64,000 nt of DNA, taken from Saliphagus infecundisoli (GTDB lineage Archaea; Halobacteriota; Halobacteria; Halobacteriales; Natrialbaceae). The notes under the pieces were generated by a model that was not told where the DNA came from, searched no databases, and worked only from the letters and a program-made list of their open reading frames with translations. This document shows, piece by piece, positions 8,216 to 15,886 of this stretch. A program made the translations under genes and the position numbers. Each line of letters opens with the position of its first letter. The stretch's first letter is position 1. The stretch spans positions 62,001 through 126,000 of the forward strand of contig NZ_JAIWHV010000006.1 of the NCBI RefSeq assembly GCF_020177375.1, given 5' to 3'.

Positions 8216-8616
8216 TCTCCTGGGTCGGTTGTGATCTCCAGGTGGTAGTAACTGCCGTTTTCGACGACCAGGACGCCTTCCTCGTCCCCGGGGGTCGCCG
8301 CCCCCTCACGGACCCGGAGTTCGCCGAACTCGTCGCTCGGCGTGTGGGTGAACGACTCCTTGATCCCGAACCGCCCCTCCTCGTAGGCGTCGGAGATCCC
8401 CTCCTCGATCGCCTGGTGAGTGTACGGAAACCGGTTCTCCGAGAGGTTCTCCGCCCGTATCGGTTCCCCGTTTCCGTTCTCGCTCTCGACGGACGTCGCG
8501 GTGACGTAGTAGACCTCGCCGCCGCCGCCCAGCAGGGAGGGGAGGGCCCCGAGCGCCAGGAGCGCGAGGAGAGCGAAGAGAACGGTTGCAACCGCGAGCA
8601 GGTAGCGCCGGCGCAT
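8212..8616 (-). CDS. membrane-anchored protein of unknown function (134 aa)
   Basis: Begins MRRRYLLAVATVLFALLALL, a positively charged start plus one hydrophobic helix, i.e. a signal anchor. The remainder is an acidic soluble domain predicted to be outside. No conserved catalytic motif recognised. Its stop overlaps the start codon of the Nudix gene by four bases; hisH lies 40 bases upstream on the same strand, so it may belong to a hisH-led transcript. Confidence 0.75.
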   Translation of the reverse strand: MRRRYLLAVATVLFALLALLALGALPSLLGGGGEVYYVTATSVESENGNGEPIRAENLSENRFPYTHQAIEEGISDAYEEGRFGIKESFTHTPSDEFGELRVREGAATPGDEEGVLVVENGSYYHLEITTDPGE

Positions 8617-8656
8617 CGGTGGGGATCGGGCCCGGGAGCCAATACGCGTTTCCCTC

Positions 8657-9325
8657 TCACTCCCCGCAGAGACCGACGAAGTTCCGGAGGATCGTCAACC
8701 CGGTCTCGCCGCTCTTCTCGGGATGAAACTGGGTGCCGAAGACGGTTCCGGAGTCGTCGGCGATTATCGCGGGGAACTCGAGGCCGTAGTCGGTCGTCGC
8801 GACGACCGCCCCTTCGTCGTCGGGCACCGCGTAGTAGGAGTGGACGAAGTACGCGTACTCGCCACTAACGCCCTCGACGAGCGGGTGGTCGCGCTCGACG
8901 CTGAGCTCGTTCCAGCCCATGTGTGGCACCTTCTGGCCCTGGTCGAACCGGAGGTTCGTCCCGGGGATCAGGCCGAGGCCGGCGCTCGCGGCGCCCTCGG
9001 CGTCGTCCTCGCCTTCCTCGCTGCCCGACAGCAGCATCTGCATCCCCAGACAGATGCCAAAGAGAGGCGTGTCGCTTTCGGCGACCGCGAGCAGGTGCTC
9101 CCGGATCGGGTCGGCGTTCTCGACGCCCTCCCGGAAGGCGCCGACGCCGGGGAGGACGACGCCGTCGGCCTCGCCGAAGGCGTCCGGATCGTCGGTGATC
9201 TCCACTTCGGCGCCCGCCCGCTCCAACCCGCGGGTGACGCTCCGGAGGTTCCCCAGGCCGTAGTCGACGACGACCACCGAGGCCGCCGCCTCGCCCTCCC
9301 GCCGGGCGTCCGTCTGCATGCTCAT
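8657..9325 (-). CDS. hisH: imidazole glycerol phosphate synthase, glutaminase subunit HisH
   Basis: A 222-residue class-I glutamine amidotransferase. VVVVDYGLGNLRSV is the HisH N-terminus; the nucleophile elbow is GICLGMQML (Cys ~residue 96), and the His-Glu part of the triad lies in FGTQFHPEKSGETG. It supplies ammonia to HisF in step five of histidine synthesis. Start chosen at ATG 9325 (MSMQTDARR); the frame extends to a TTG at 9352 but that lacks family similarity. The other his genes in the window (hisG, hisA) lie 13-15 kb away, so the pathway is dispersed as usual in haloarchaea. Confidence 0.93.
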   Translation of the reverse strand: MSMQTDARREGEAAASVVVVDYGLGNLRSVTRGLERAGAEVEITDDPDAFGEADGVVLPGVGAFREGVENADPIREHLLAVAESDTPLFGICLGMQMLLSGSEEGEDDAEGAASAGLGLIPGTNLRFDQGQKVPHMGWNELSVERDHPLVEGVSGEYAYFVHSYYAVPDDEGAVVATTDYGLEFPAIIADDSGTVFGTQFHPEKSGETGLTILRNFVGLCGE

Positions 9326-9368
9326 GGCGGAGGCTACTCCCCGGGCCGGCAAGTGCCTTCCGCTCCCG

Positions 9369-9977
9369 TTAATACTCCCCTAAACGGGACTGACCGCCCG
9401 AGGAACCGCCGCCCACGAGGTCGGCCGCCGTTTCGATTGCCTCCGCAAAGGTCTCCTCCTGGCTCCGGTCGTACAGCGTCGCCGCGGGATGCAGGCAGAT
9501 CAGTACGCGCCGGGGGCGGTCCCCGATCCGGACCTCCTCGACGCTTCCCGACTCGTTCGTGACCGACACCGACCGGCCGAGCAGGTGCTCGCCGGGCACC
9601 TTCCCGAGCGTGACGATCACCTCGGGGTCGACGCGTTCGATCTCGACTTCGAGGTAGCCCCGACAGTGCTCGAGTTCCTCGGCCGTCGGATCGCGGTTCT
9701 CGGGCGGTCGACACCGCACGCAGTTCGTGATCCGAACCGACTCGCGCTCGAGCCCGACGCTCCGGAGTTCGTCGTCGAGTACCGACCCGCTCCGGCCGAC
9801 GAACGGCTCTCCGCGCTCGTCCTCTCGCTGGCCGGGACCCTCGCCGACGAACAGCAGGTCCGCGTCGTCCGGTCCCGTTCCGTCGACGATCCGGCTTCGC
9901 GACTCGACCAGTTCGGGACAGCGCTCGCAGGCGGGCACCGTGAGGCCGTCCATCCGCTCGCGGTCGTCTGCGTCCAT
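9369..9977 (-). CDS. uracil-DNA glycosylase, family 4/5 (Fe-S)
   Basis: A 202-residue UDG-superfamily protein. Cluster cysteines are visible as CERCPELV near the N-terminus, NCVRCRPPENR (~residues 88-98) and the later ICLHPAATLYD. Motif I reads FVGEGPGQREDERGEPFVGR (about 48-67), as in family-4 enzymes, and the CLHPAA block is the second active-site motif. It removes uracil from DNA to start base-excision repair. It follows the DUF99 gene by 24 bases on the same strand and precedes hisH by 43 bases. Confidence 0.9.
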   Translation of the reverse strand: MDADDRERMDGLTVPACERCPELVESRSRIVDGTGPDDADLLFVGEGPGQREDERGEPFVGRSGSVLDDELRSVGLERESVRITNCVRCRPPENRDPTAEELEHCRGYLEVEIERVDPEVIVTLGKVPGEHLLGRSVSVTNESGSVEEVRIGDRPRRVLICLHPAATLYDRSQEETFAEAIETAADLVGGGSSGGQSRLGEY

Positions 9978-10001
9978 ACCTCGCGTTCCGGCGCCGTCCT
10001 A

Positions 10002-10574
10002 CTACCCGTTTTCCTTCCCTCGCAGCCGGTAGGCGTCGCCGGCCCGCGCGGCAAGCCGGGCCACCCGAAGGGGTTCCGGTCGCCCGCCGGTCGGGGTGTA
10101 GGCCTCGACGACTCCACCGGCCTCCTCGTCGTCGATCCCGACCGACCGAACGTACACCCGCTCGCCGTTGACCCGCCGCTCGTGCCGGGGCGGCAGCGAC
10201 CGGTAGGCGTCGAGGCGCTCCTCGAGTTCCGCGCCCGAAAACGCCTCCCGGAGCGAGGGCTCGAGCCCCTCGCTTTCCTCGAACGTGACCGCGATCGTCG
10301 GGCGATCGGCGGTCGAGGTGATCGCCTCGAGATCGAGGAAATCGTACCAGGCGGGTGCGATCGCGCCCAGAAACAGATAACGGACGTCCTCGCGGGCGAG
10401 GTCGTCGACGAGTGCCCCGACGGCGTCGGTCGCGTGGCGGCCGCCGACCGGACACGACCGGAAGGCGAACCCGTCGACGACCCGGTCGGCTCGGACCACC
10501 GCTCCGGCAAAGGTGCTCCGGTCCCCGCGGGCCGATTCAGCGATCCCCAGCGCTCGCGCGCCGGGTTTCACCAT
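10002..10574 (-). CDS. DUF99 family protein (UPF0215, endonuclease V-like fold)
   Basis: A 190-residue protein with the DUF99 opening KPGARALGIAESA, the motif ADRVVDGFAF and YLFLGAIAPAWYDFLDL. The family has an endonuclease V-like RNase H fold, but its activity is not established. Its ATG overlaps the TGA of the upstream DUF5786 gene (ATGA) and it is followed 24 bases later by the uracil-DNA glycosylase gene, a neighbourhood consistent with, but not proving, a DNA or RNA maintenance role. Confidence 0.85.
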   Translation of the reverse strand: MVKPGARALGIAESARGDRSTFAGAVVRADRVVDGFAFRSCPVGGRHATDAVGALVDDLAREDVRYLFLGAIAPAWYDFLDLEAITSTADRPTIAVTFEESEGLEPSLREAFSGAELEERLDAYRSLPPRHERRVNGERVYVRSVGIDDEEAGGVVEAYTPTGGRPEPLRVARLAARAGDAYRLRGKENG

Positions 10575-10747
10575 CAGTCCTCGTCTTTGATGCTCTCTAG
10601 CTTGTCGAGCAGTTCGTCGTTCGAGGCCCCGTTATCGAACTCCAACGAGCCTGTGTGGCCGTTTTCCTCGGACTCGACGGCGTCCTCGTCGTCGAAGTCT
10701 GCGTCGATGTCCTGTTGTTCGGACTCGTCGTAGCTTCCAAATCCCAT
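10574..10747 (-). CDS. DUF5786 small acidic protein (57 aa)
   Basis: Translates as MGFGSYDESEQQDIDADFDD... ending LLDKLESIKDED, a very acidic 57-residue haloarchaeal protein that matches the DUF5786 pattern (MGFGSYDESEQ opening). The stop TGA overlaps the ATG of the DUF99 gene, which supports translation and places the two in one transcript. No function is known for the family. The small, acidic sequence is predicted to be partly disordered with a short C-terminal helix. Confidence 0.8.
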   Translation of the reverse strand: MGFGSYDESEQQDIDADFDDEDAVESEENGHTGSLEFDNGASNDELLDKLESIKDED

Positions 10748-10851
10748 ACGGGCCCGTGTACGCCCTCCAGCGGAAAAAAGGCTGTGGCGGCTATGTTTCA
10801 GTTGACACGAGCCGCGACACCGTTTTGTCGTCGGCCCGAGAGGGGGTCCGT

Positions 10852-11463
10852 ATGGCGGTCTACAACGTCACCGAGGGCGCCGAGACGTTCACCTGCAACG
10901 CCTATCTCGCGACCGGCGGGCGGCCGACGCTCGTCGACGCCGGCTCGATGGCGGGCGTCGAGGAGGTGATCGCCGGCCGGGTGGACGACCTCGCGGCCGT
11001 CGTCCTCACCCACCAGCACGGCGACCACGTCGCGGAACTCGACGCGGTCTGCGAGGCGTTCGACCCGGTGGAGGTCGTCGCCTACGCCGACCATCCCCGA
11101 CGGACGCGAGCGATCGACGACGGGGACCGCATCGAGATCGGCGACGAGACCTTCGAAGTCGTCTACACCCCTGGCCACGCCGACGACCACGTCTCCCTCG
11201 TTTCGGAGATGACGCTGTACAGCGGGGACGTCGTCGTCCACGACGACGGCGCCTTCGACTACGGGAGCTTCGGACGGACGGACATGGAGGGCCAGTCCCG
11301 GGAGACGCTTATCGAGAGCATCGAGCGCCTCCTCGAGCGGATGCCACCGGGCGTCGAACACATGTACGCCGGCCACGGCGGCGCCTTCCACGGCGACGTC
11401 CGTGGCGTCGTCGAGACGGCGCTGGGGCGGGCGGAAAAACGGGAGCCGAAATACGACGACTGA
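10852..11463 (+). CDS. MBL-fold metallo-hydrolase
   Basis: A 203-residue metallo-beta-lactamase-fold protein. The metal-binding motif HQHGDHVAELD (about residues 54-64) is the HxHxDH signature, and further ligands sit in TPGHADDHVSL, LYSGDVVV and MYAGHGGAF. All positions of a two-metal site appear intact. These enzymes hydrolyse esters, thioesters or phosphodiesters; a glyoxalase-II or quorum-lactonase-like role is possible but the substrate is not shown by context. Start chosen at ATG 10852, where family similarity begins. It is convergent with the L40e gene, six bases apart. Confidence 0.88.
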   Translation: MAVYNVTEGAETFTCNAYLATGGRPTLVDAGSMAGVEEVIAGRVDDLAAVVLTHQHGDHVAELDAVCEAFDPVEVVAYADHPRRTRAIDDGDRIEIGDETFEVVYTPGHADDHVSLVSEMTLYSGDVVVHDDGAFDYGSFGRTDMEGQSRETLIESIERLLERMPPGVEHMYAGHGGAFHGDVRGVVETALGRAEKREPKYDD

Positions 11464-11469
11464 GAGAGG

Positions 11470-11619
11470 TCAGGCGTTGCGGGGCTCTTTGGCCTTCACA
11501 CGGAGGTTGCCGTAGCCACACTTCCGGCAGCTTTCCGCTCGCTGTGGATTTCGGGCGTTACACCGCATACAGATCTGCTTCTCTAAGTTCCGTTCCTCGG
11601 CGGCGTCGAACTTGGCCAT
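11470..11619 (-). CDS. rpl40e: 50S ribosomal protein L40e
   Basis: A 49-residue zinc-ribbon ribosomal protein: [20 protein letters not shown] then [17 protein letters not shown]. Four cysteines as CxxC...CxxC bind zinc, and the basic C-terminus ([12 protein letters not shown]) contacts rRNA. Length and sequence are characteristic of archaeal L40e (eL40). Start is the ATG at 11619; an in-frame extension upstream is not conserved. It lies 43 bases downstream of the Tsr3 gene, both on the minus strand, a translation-linked pair. Confidence 0.95.
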   Translation of the reverse strand: MAKFDAAEERNLEKQICMRCNARNPQRAESCRKCGYGNLRVKAKEPRNA

Positions 11620-11662
11620 GTCCCGATGTCGGCGCTCGCGTACGTAACGCTTGTGATTCGGG

Positions 11663-12148
11663 CTACTCCAAATACTCGGACTGGACGGCGACGACCTCCG
11701 TCGAGTCCGCACACGCGGCGTACCGATCCAGGGGTTCCTCGTTGAGTTCGAGGAACGTCTCCCCCCACCGGAACGGCTCGAGCACTCGCGTCGCGTGGTC
11801 GTCCTCGCCGAGGATCCTGAGAGCGCCCGCCAGCGCCTCGACGGTCGTCAGTCGGAACGGCCGGCCGAAGTTGATCGGGTTCGCCGCGACCAGGAAGGGA
11901 AGCGCCCGATGAACGCCGTCCATCGCGAAGGCGGCTTCCCCGGCGGACTCCCACGAGCAGTCCAGGGCGACGAGCCGATCTGCGGCGTCGGCCGGCGACA
12001 GCGCCCGCTCGGCGTGGGGGTTCAGGACGACGCCGTAGGGCACCCGACCCATCGACCGATGGAGGGTAACGAGCTCGAAGCGCTCGAGGCGACGCGCCGT
12101 ACACTTCTCGGGGTCGTCGTCGCCCTCGTAGTAGGCGTGACACTCCAC
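11663..12148 (-). CDS. tsr3: Tsr3-type rRNA aminocarboxypropyltransferase (DUF367)
   Basis: A 161-residue SPOUT-fold protein. [13 protein letters not shown] near the start, [25 protein letters not shown] and [20 protein letters not shown] (about residues 84-103) are the conserved DUF367/Tsr3 blocks. Tsr3 transfers the 3-amino-3-carboxypropyl group of SAM to a hypermodified pseudouridine in helix 31 of small-subunit rRNA, a late ribosome maturation step. It precedes the L40e gene in the same direction by 43 bases, supporting the ribosomal role. Confidence 0.9.
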   Translation of the reverse strand: MECHAYYEGDDDPEKCTARRLERFELVTLHRSMGRVPYGVVLNPHAERALSPADAADRLVALDCSWESAGEAAFAMDGVHRALPFLVAANPINFGRPFRLTTVEALAGALRILGEDDHATRVLEPFRWGETFLELNEEPLDRYAACADSTEVVAVQSEYLE

Positions 12149-12209
12149 GCTATCGGTCGGCGGCGTCGAAAGAAAAGTCTCGTGGTCGTCGGGTCGCGTT
12201 CAGCGGCGT

Positions 12210-13337
12210 CTACAGGACGCCCTCGCCGATGACGCAGCTCCCGCCGGTTTCGGCGTCGTCGGTGTCGCTCGTCTGTTCGGGCTCCTCCTCTTCTTCGGGT
12301 TCCGGCTCGGGTTCGGGTTCCGGCTCGGGTTCGGGTTCCGGCTCGGGTTCGGACTCTTCTTCGGGTTCGCTTTCGGAGTCGTCGGAACCGCTCGAGCCGT
12401 CCGAGCTACCGGAGTCGTCCGAACTACCGTCCGAACCGCTCTCGGAGTCGTCACCGGACGTGTCCTCGGAGCCGGTCTCCTCGGCGGGTTCCTCGGTGTC
12501 GCCGGAACTGCCGGAGTCGTCGGATCCGTCGCTCGATTCGCTGCCGGAGTCGTCGGTGTTCTCGTCAGTCGACTCCGACTCGTCGGATTGATCCGGCTCG
12601 TCGGACGTGTCCTCCTGGTTGGCCTCGTCGGACGTGTCCGCTTCTTCGGCCGGCTCTTCGTCCGTCGTCCCCGAGGGAGCCTCGTCGACGCGCGCGTCGA
12701 TCCAGTTGATGACTCCCTCAGTGCTGTGGTGGGGCGAGGTAATGTCGCCGGCAAGCTCCATCGTCGGGATCCACGAGACGCCGTCGGAAGCGGCAGCCGA
12801 GGAGACGGCATCGGGTGCCGACTCGTACTGGCTGGCGCCGTTTGCGATGGCGTCGGCGTTCGAGACGCCCCGGGCGCTGGCCTCGTCGGCGATGTCGTCG
12901 TACGTGAGGTATCCGGAGACCGGATCGATGAACATCTCGTCGAAGAACGGCCAGTAGGCACCGGGTTGTTCGTTCCAGAGGGCGCGGCCGAACGCGGCCA
13001 GCCGCGGATCGCTGCTGGAGATGTAGTACGACGACGTGCTGCCGGGATTGTAGGCCAGGTTCGCGAACTCGATGTTGAGCTGGCCGGTCCTGACGAACTC
13101 ATCGATGATGGTCTGGAAGTTCTCCAGGACGAACCCGCGCGTGACCGGACACTTGAAGTTGCCGTAGACGGTCGCGGTCGGGTTGGAGCTGTCGGTCCCC
13201 ATCGTGGGTCGATCCGCGCTCGCGACGACGGGTACGTCCGAGACCGTCGTGTCAGCCTGTGCCATTCCGGCGAAGCCGAGAAGTGATGCGCTGCCCGCTG
13301 CGGTAAGCCACTCACGTCGCGTTAGGTTGCGTCGCAT
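12210..13337 (-). CDS. Tat-exported DsbA/thioredoxin-fold protein with acidic repeat tail
   Basis: 375 residues. N-terminus NLTRREWLTAAGSASLLGFA carries a twin-arginine signal. The next ~190 residues are DsbA/thioredoxin-like: YGNFKCPVTRGFVLENF holds the active-site region with a single cysteine instead of CxxC, and SWIPTMELAG contains the cis-proline. From about residue 235 it is low-complexity acidic sequence, first Ser/Asp-rich, then a run of ~10 Glu-Pro dipeptides encoded by an 18-base repeat, ending GGSCVIGEGVL with a terminal-region cysteine. Start chosen at ATG 13337, 27 bases after a TATA box. It is probably surface-located, with the acidic tail acting as a spacer or wall-interacting segment. 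A true dithiol oxidoreductase role is doubtful with one cysteine. Confidence 0.8.
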   Translation of the reverse strand: MRRNLTRREWLTAAGSASLLGFAGMAQADTTVSDVPVVASADRPTMGTDSSNPTATVYGNFKCPVTRGFVLENFQTIIDEFVRTGQLNIEFANLAYNPGSTSSYYISSSDPRLAAFGRALWNEQPGAYWPFFDEMFIDPVSGYLTYDDIADEASARGVSNADAIANGASQYESAPDAVSSAAASDGVSWIPTMELAGDITSPHHSTEGVINWIDARVDEAPSGTTDEEPAEEADTSDEANQEDTSDEPDQSDESESTDENTDDSGSESSDGSDDSGSSGDTEEPAEETGSEDTSGDDSESGSDGSSDDSGSSDGSSGSDDSESEPEEESEPEPEPEPEPEPEPEPEPEEEEEPEQTSDTDDAETGGSCVIGEGVL

Positions 13338-13363
13338 TCGGTCACCGCTACGAAGGGGGATGG

Positions 13364-13370
13364 TTATAAA
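13364..13370 (-). promoter_or_regulatory. TATA box of the Tat-exported DsbA-like gene
   Basis: On the minus strand TTTATAA centred 30 bases upstream of the ATG at 13337; predicted leaderless start and the reason for rejecting the longer N-terminus. Confidence 0.6.
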
Positions 13371-13617
13371 CGGTCTCGACGCTCCAGCTAATTCGATCGA
13401 TTTCACCGCCTTCGATGCCTCTACTCCGATTATTGCCCGTTTAAACACGGAAATGAACAGCGGTTAATTCGGCTGAAGGTAAATTAAGCATGACGTTCGC
13501 ACCGTCGAGACCGTCTATACGGGTTCCATAATCCATACCGCATCCCTTGCGACTGTCGGGGGCTCGTTTAATACCGTGCGGCCCGGTCGGGCGCTCGCAC
13601 GGCACGAACCGCGTAAT
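13371..13617. other. AT-richer intergenic region, no gene seen
   Basis: About 250 bases upstream of the DsbA-like promoter and downstream of the Rieske gene. It is clearly more AT-rich than its surroundings and contains stop codons in all frames. No hairpin or repeat stands out. Confidence 0.5.
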
Positions 13618-15387
13618 TCAGCCGTCGTGGATGTTCTCGCCGCGGTTCAGTCGACTCGCGATCGTGAACGTCTGCTCGGCCTCCCGGCGAGTCGGGAAGT
13701 GTGCTGCCATGTATCGTGCCGTCGCAACCAGCGGAACGCGCTCGCGGTCCCCGTCCGCGCGGTCGGCGGTCGCGAACGCGGCCTCGACGTTCTGGATCGT
13801 GTGAAAGCCGGCGTCCTCCCGGAGGAGCGCTCCCCCGAGGCTCCGCCGCAGGTCGGCGGGATCCCCCCCACAGTCCTCGAACTCACAGACGAGCCTGCCG
13901 GCCTCGTTGACCTCCCCCTCCCGATCGAACGTCTCCTCGAGATCCGAAAGCACCGCTTCGGGATCTCGCCCGGTGTCGTTCTCCCCGGGTTCGGGGATCG
14001 GCGCGGGCGGAGTGTTCAGGAAGCGATCGAGGTAGACGTTGATCGCGGCGTCGAACACCCCTCTGTAGGTTTCGATCGCGTCGGTCCGGCCGGCAAAGCC
14101 ACGGACGGCGTTCGCGTAGGTGAACGTGTGGTGGACGGTGTTCCAGTCGGAGAACTCGTTTGCCGTCCCAAACTGCGCGACCCGCTTTGTGGCCGCATCG
14201 ACGACCGCGTCCGCGAGGGCCGTACTCGAGGCGCCCCCGCGGACGGCGCCGGCGAGCGCGTCGACGATCGCGTCCGGGTCCTCTCCCAGGAGCGTCTCCC
14301 GGAACTCGGCAGTCGGCTCCCACACCTCGCCCTCGCCCGCGGCGACGAGTTCGTCGAGCCCGTCCGTCGCGCCGACGTCCCCCCCGTAGACGTCCTCCAG
14401 AAGGGCGACGAGGTCGACCGGACGGCGCCACGCCGAGCGCTCGTCGCTTCGGTCGGCGGTCGCGAGCGGGGGAACGAGACTCGCCAGCGCGTCCGCGGCG
14501 TGCTCGTCACCGACGCGTTCGATGGACTCGAAGGCCTTGTTCGCGAAGTCGAGGACGTGGCCGGTGCTGAGATAGGGGTGGTCGGTCGCGGCGGCGACGA
14601 CGAGTTCCGCGAGCCGGTCGGTCCCGTAGCCCGCCGCGACCGCCGTCCGTAGACAGCGTTCGGCGCCGTCCCGATCGCGAACCTCGATACAGTCCCGGAA
14701 CCAGGTCTTCAGCCGGTCGAACCCGGTCTCGGTCGTCCGTAGCGCGGGCTGGTCGAAGTTCGGCGCCTCGCCCGCACAGTCGCTCGCAACGTGGCGCGCG
14801 CCCGTGTAGAGGGCGCGTTTGCGGTCCTCGAGGGTTAGGTCCCCCATTACGTTCCCGAGACAGCCGAGGATCGTGAGCCCGGAACTCCATCCCGGTTCCC
14901 GGTAGCGGGTGCCAAAGCGGAGAGTCGTGGCCATCGGATCGCGGTAGTCGACGCCCGCATCGAGCAGCCCGATCGACGACTTCGCGATCACGAGCCGGAG
15001 GTTCTCCTCCAGGCCGGTTTCGAGGCGGTCGGCCCACCGCTTGGCCGGCGGGCGCTCGCGGGGCGGGTTCGGATCGACGTACACCATCCCCTCGCGGCGT
15101 TCGACGGGGTAGGTCGGGACGTCGTCGGCCCAGGGGTCGAACGTGTCGCCACAGGCGAGTTCGAACCGCGCGTGGTGCCAGTGACAGGTCAGTAAGCCGT
15201 CCTCGACGCTGCCCTCCGAGAGGGGAAATCCCATGTGCGGACAGCGGTTGTCGACCGCCCGGAACTCCCCCTCGTGGTGGAAGACGGCGATGGCGGTTCC
15301 TCCCGCCGAGACGAGTTCCCGGCCCGAGTCCGCGAGGTCGTCGGCCGGACCGACCTCGACGAGCCGGCCCGTGTCATCGACTGCCAT
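13618..15387 (-). CDS. Rieske [2Fe-2S] protein with large helical C-terminal domain
   Basis: 589 residues. Residues ~1-105 form a Rieske domain: cluster ligands are in CPHMGFPLSEG and, sixteen residues after CPH, CHWHHARFEL, fitting CxH-x16-CxxH. The remaining ~480 residues are helix-rich, without a recognised oxygenase catalytic domain: the 2-His-1-carboxylate motif of Rieske oxygenases is not apparent. Repeated HH and HTF segments (NTVHHTFTYANAVRGF) could still bind a metal. Start chosen at ATG 15387, ~27 bases past a TATA-like TTTAG; upstream residues are not conserved. Likely a cytoplasmic redox enzyme, substrate unknown. Confidence 0.8.
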   Translation of the reverse strand: MAVDDTGRLVEVGPADDLADSGRELVSAGGTAIAVFHHEGEFRAVDNRCPHMGFPLSEGSVEDGLLTCHWHHARFELACGDTFDPWADDVPTYPVERREGMVYVDPNPPRERPPAKRWADRLETGLEENLRLVIAKSSIGLLDAGVDYRDPMATTLRFGTRYREPGWSSGLTILGCLGNVMGDLTLEDRKRALYTGARHVASDCAGEAPNFDQPALRTTETGFDRLKTWFRDCIEVRDRDGAERCLRTAVAAGYGTDRLAELVVAAATDHPYLSTGHVLDFANKAFESIERVGDEHAADALASLVPPLATADRSDERSAWRRPVDLVALLEDVYGGDVGATDGLDELVAAGEGEVWEPTAEFRETLLGEDPDAIVDALAGAVRGGASSTALADAVVDAATKRVAQFGTANEFSDWNTVHHTFTYANAVRGFAGRTDAIETYRGVFDAAINVYLDRFLNTPPAPIPEPGENDTGRDPEAVLSDLEETFDREGEVNEAGRLVCEFEDCGGDPADLRRSLGGALLREDAGFHTIQNVEAAFATADRADGDRERVPLVATARYMAAHFPTRREAEQTFTIASRLNRGENIHDG

Positions 15388-15493
15388 AGAAGGGGTTCGA
15401 CGCAGGGCTACTAAACGGTTCGCCGAAACGGGTTTTTGTACCCGGCCTGACACCGGCCACAGCCCTTCTGTACCCCGACGACCAAGCAGGGCT

Positions 15494-15859
15494 ATGACCG
15501 GGTCGGCGGACGAGACGGACGGGGCGGCCGGCGAAAGGGTCGAATCGGCGGTTCGAGAGTACTACCGCGCGATCGACGCAGGAGCGTACGGCGATCTCGA
15601 GGCGCTGCTCGCGCCCGGGTTCGTCCAGCGCCGCCCCGACCGCACGATCGAGGGCCGGGAGTCGTTCGTCCGGTTCATGCGCGAGGACCGCCCGATGACC
15701 GACACGAGCCACCGGCTCGAGGAGGTGATCGTCGCCGACGGCCAGGCGGTCGTCCGCGGCGAACTCCTCGACGGCGACGGCGAGTCCGTCTTCGGGTTCG
15801 CCGACGTCTTCTCGGCTCGGGGGGGGCGGCTCGTGGCGCTCGAGACCTACACCCGATAG
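15494..15859 (+). CDS. SnoaL/NTF2-like protein
   Basis: A 121-residue protein with an NTF2-like cone fold: the opening helix VREYYRAIDAGAYGDLEALL, then FVQRRPDRTIEGRESFVRFM, and a closing beta-strand region FADVFSARGGRLVALETYTR. This family includes isomerases, hydrolases and ligand-binding proteins. The typical conserved aspartate/histidine pair is not certain, so no activity is claimed. It is transcribed divergently from the Rieske gene; the 106-base gap would hold both promoters. Start ATG 15494. Confidence 0.8.
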   Translation: MTGSADETDGAAGERVESAVREYYRAIDAGAYGDLEALLAPGFVQRRPDRTIEGRESFVRFMREDRPMTDTSHRLEEVIVADGQAVVRGELLDGDGESVFGFADVFSARGGRLVALETYTR

Positions 15860-15886
15860 CGGGTCACCGAAGACCCGTCGTCGGGT

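Noticed and set aside
12290-12360. Regular short repeats, considered as a CRISPR fragment
   Set aside because: Units are 18 bases, contiguous without spacers, and encode Glu-Pro repeats in frame.
12229-12591. Repeat-rich plus-strand frame resembling a serine/glycine-rich protein
   Set aside because: It is the mirror of the Glu-Pro and Ser-Asp tail of the exported DsbA-like protein; the repeats are explained by that coding strand.
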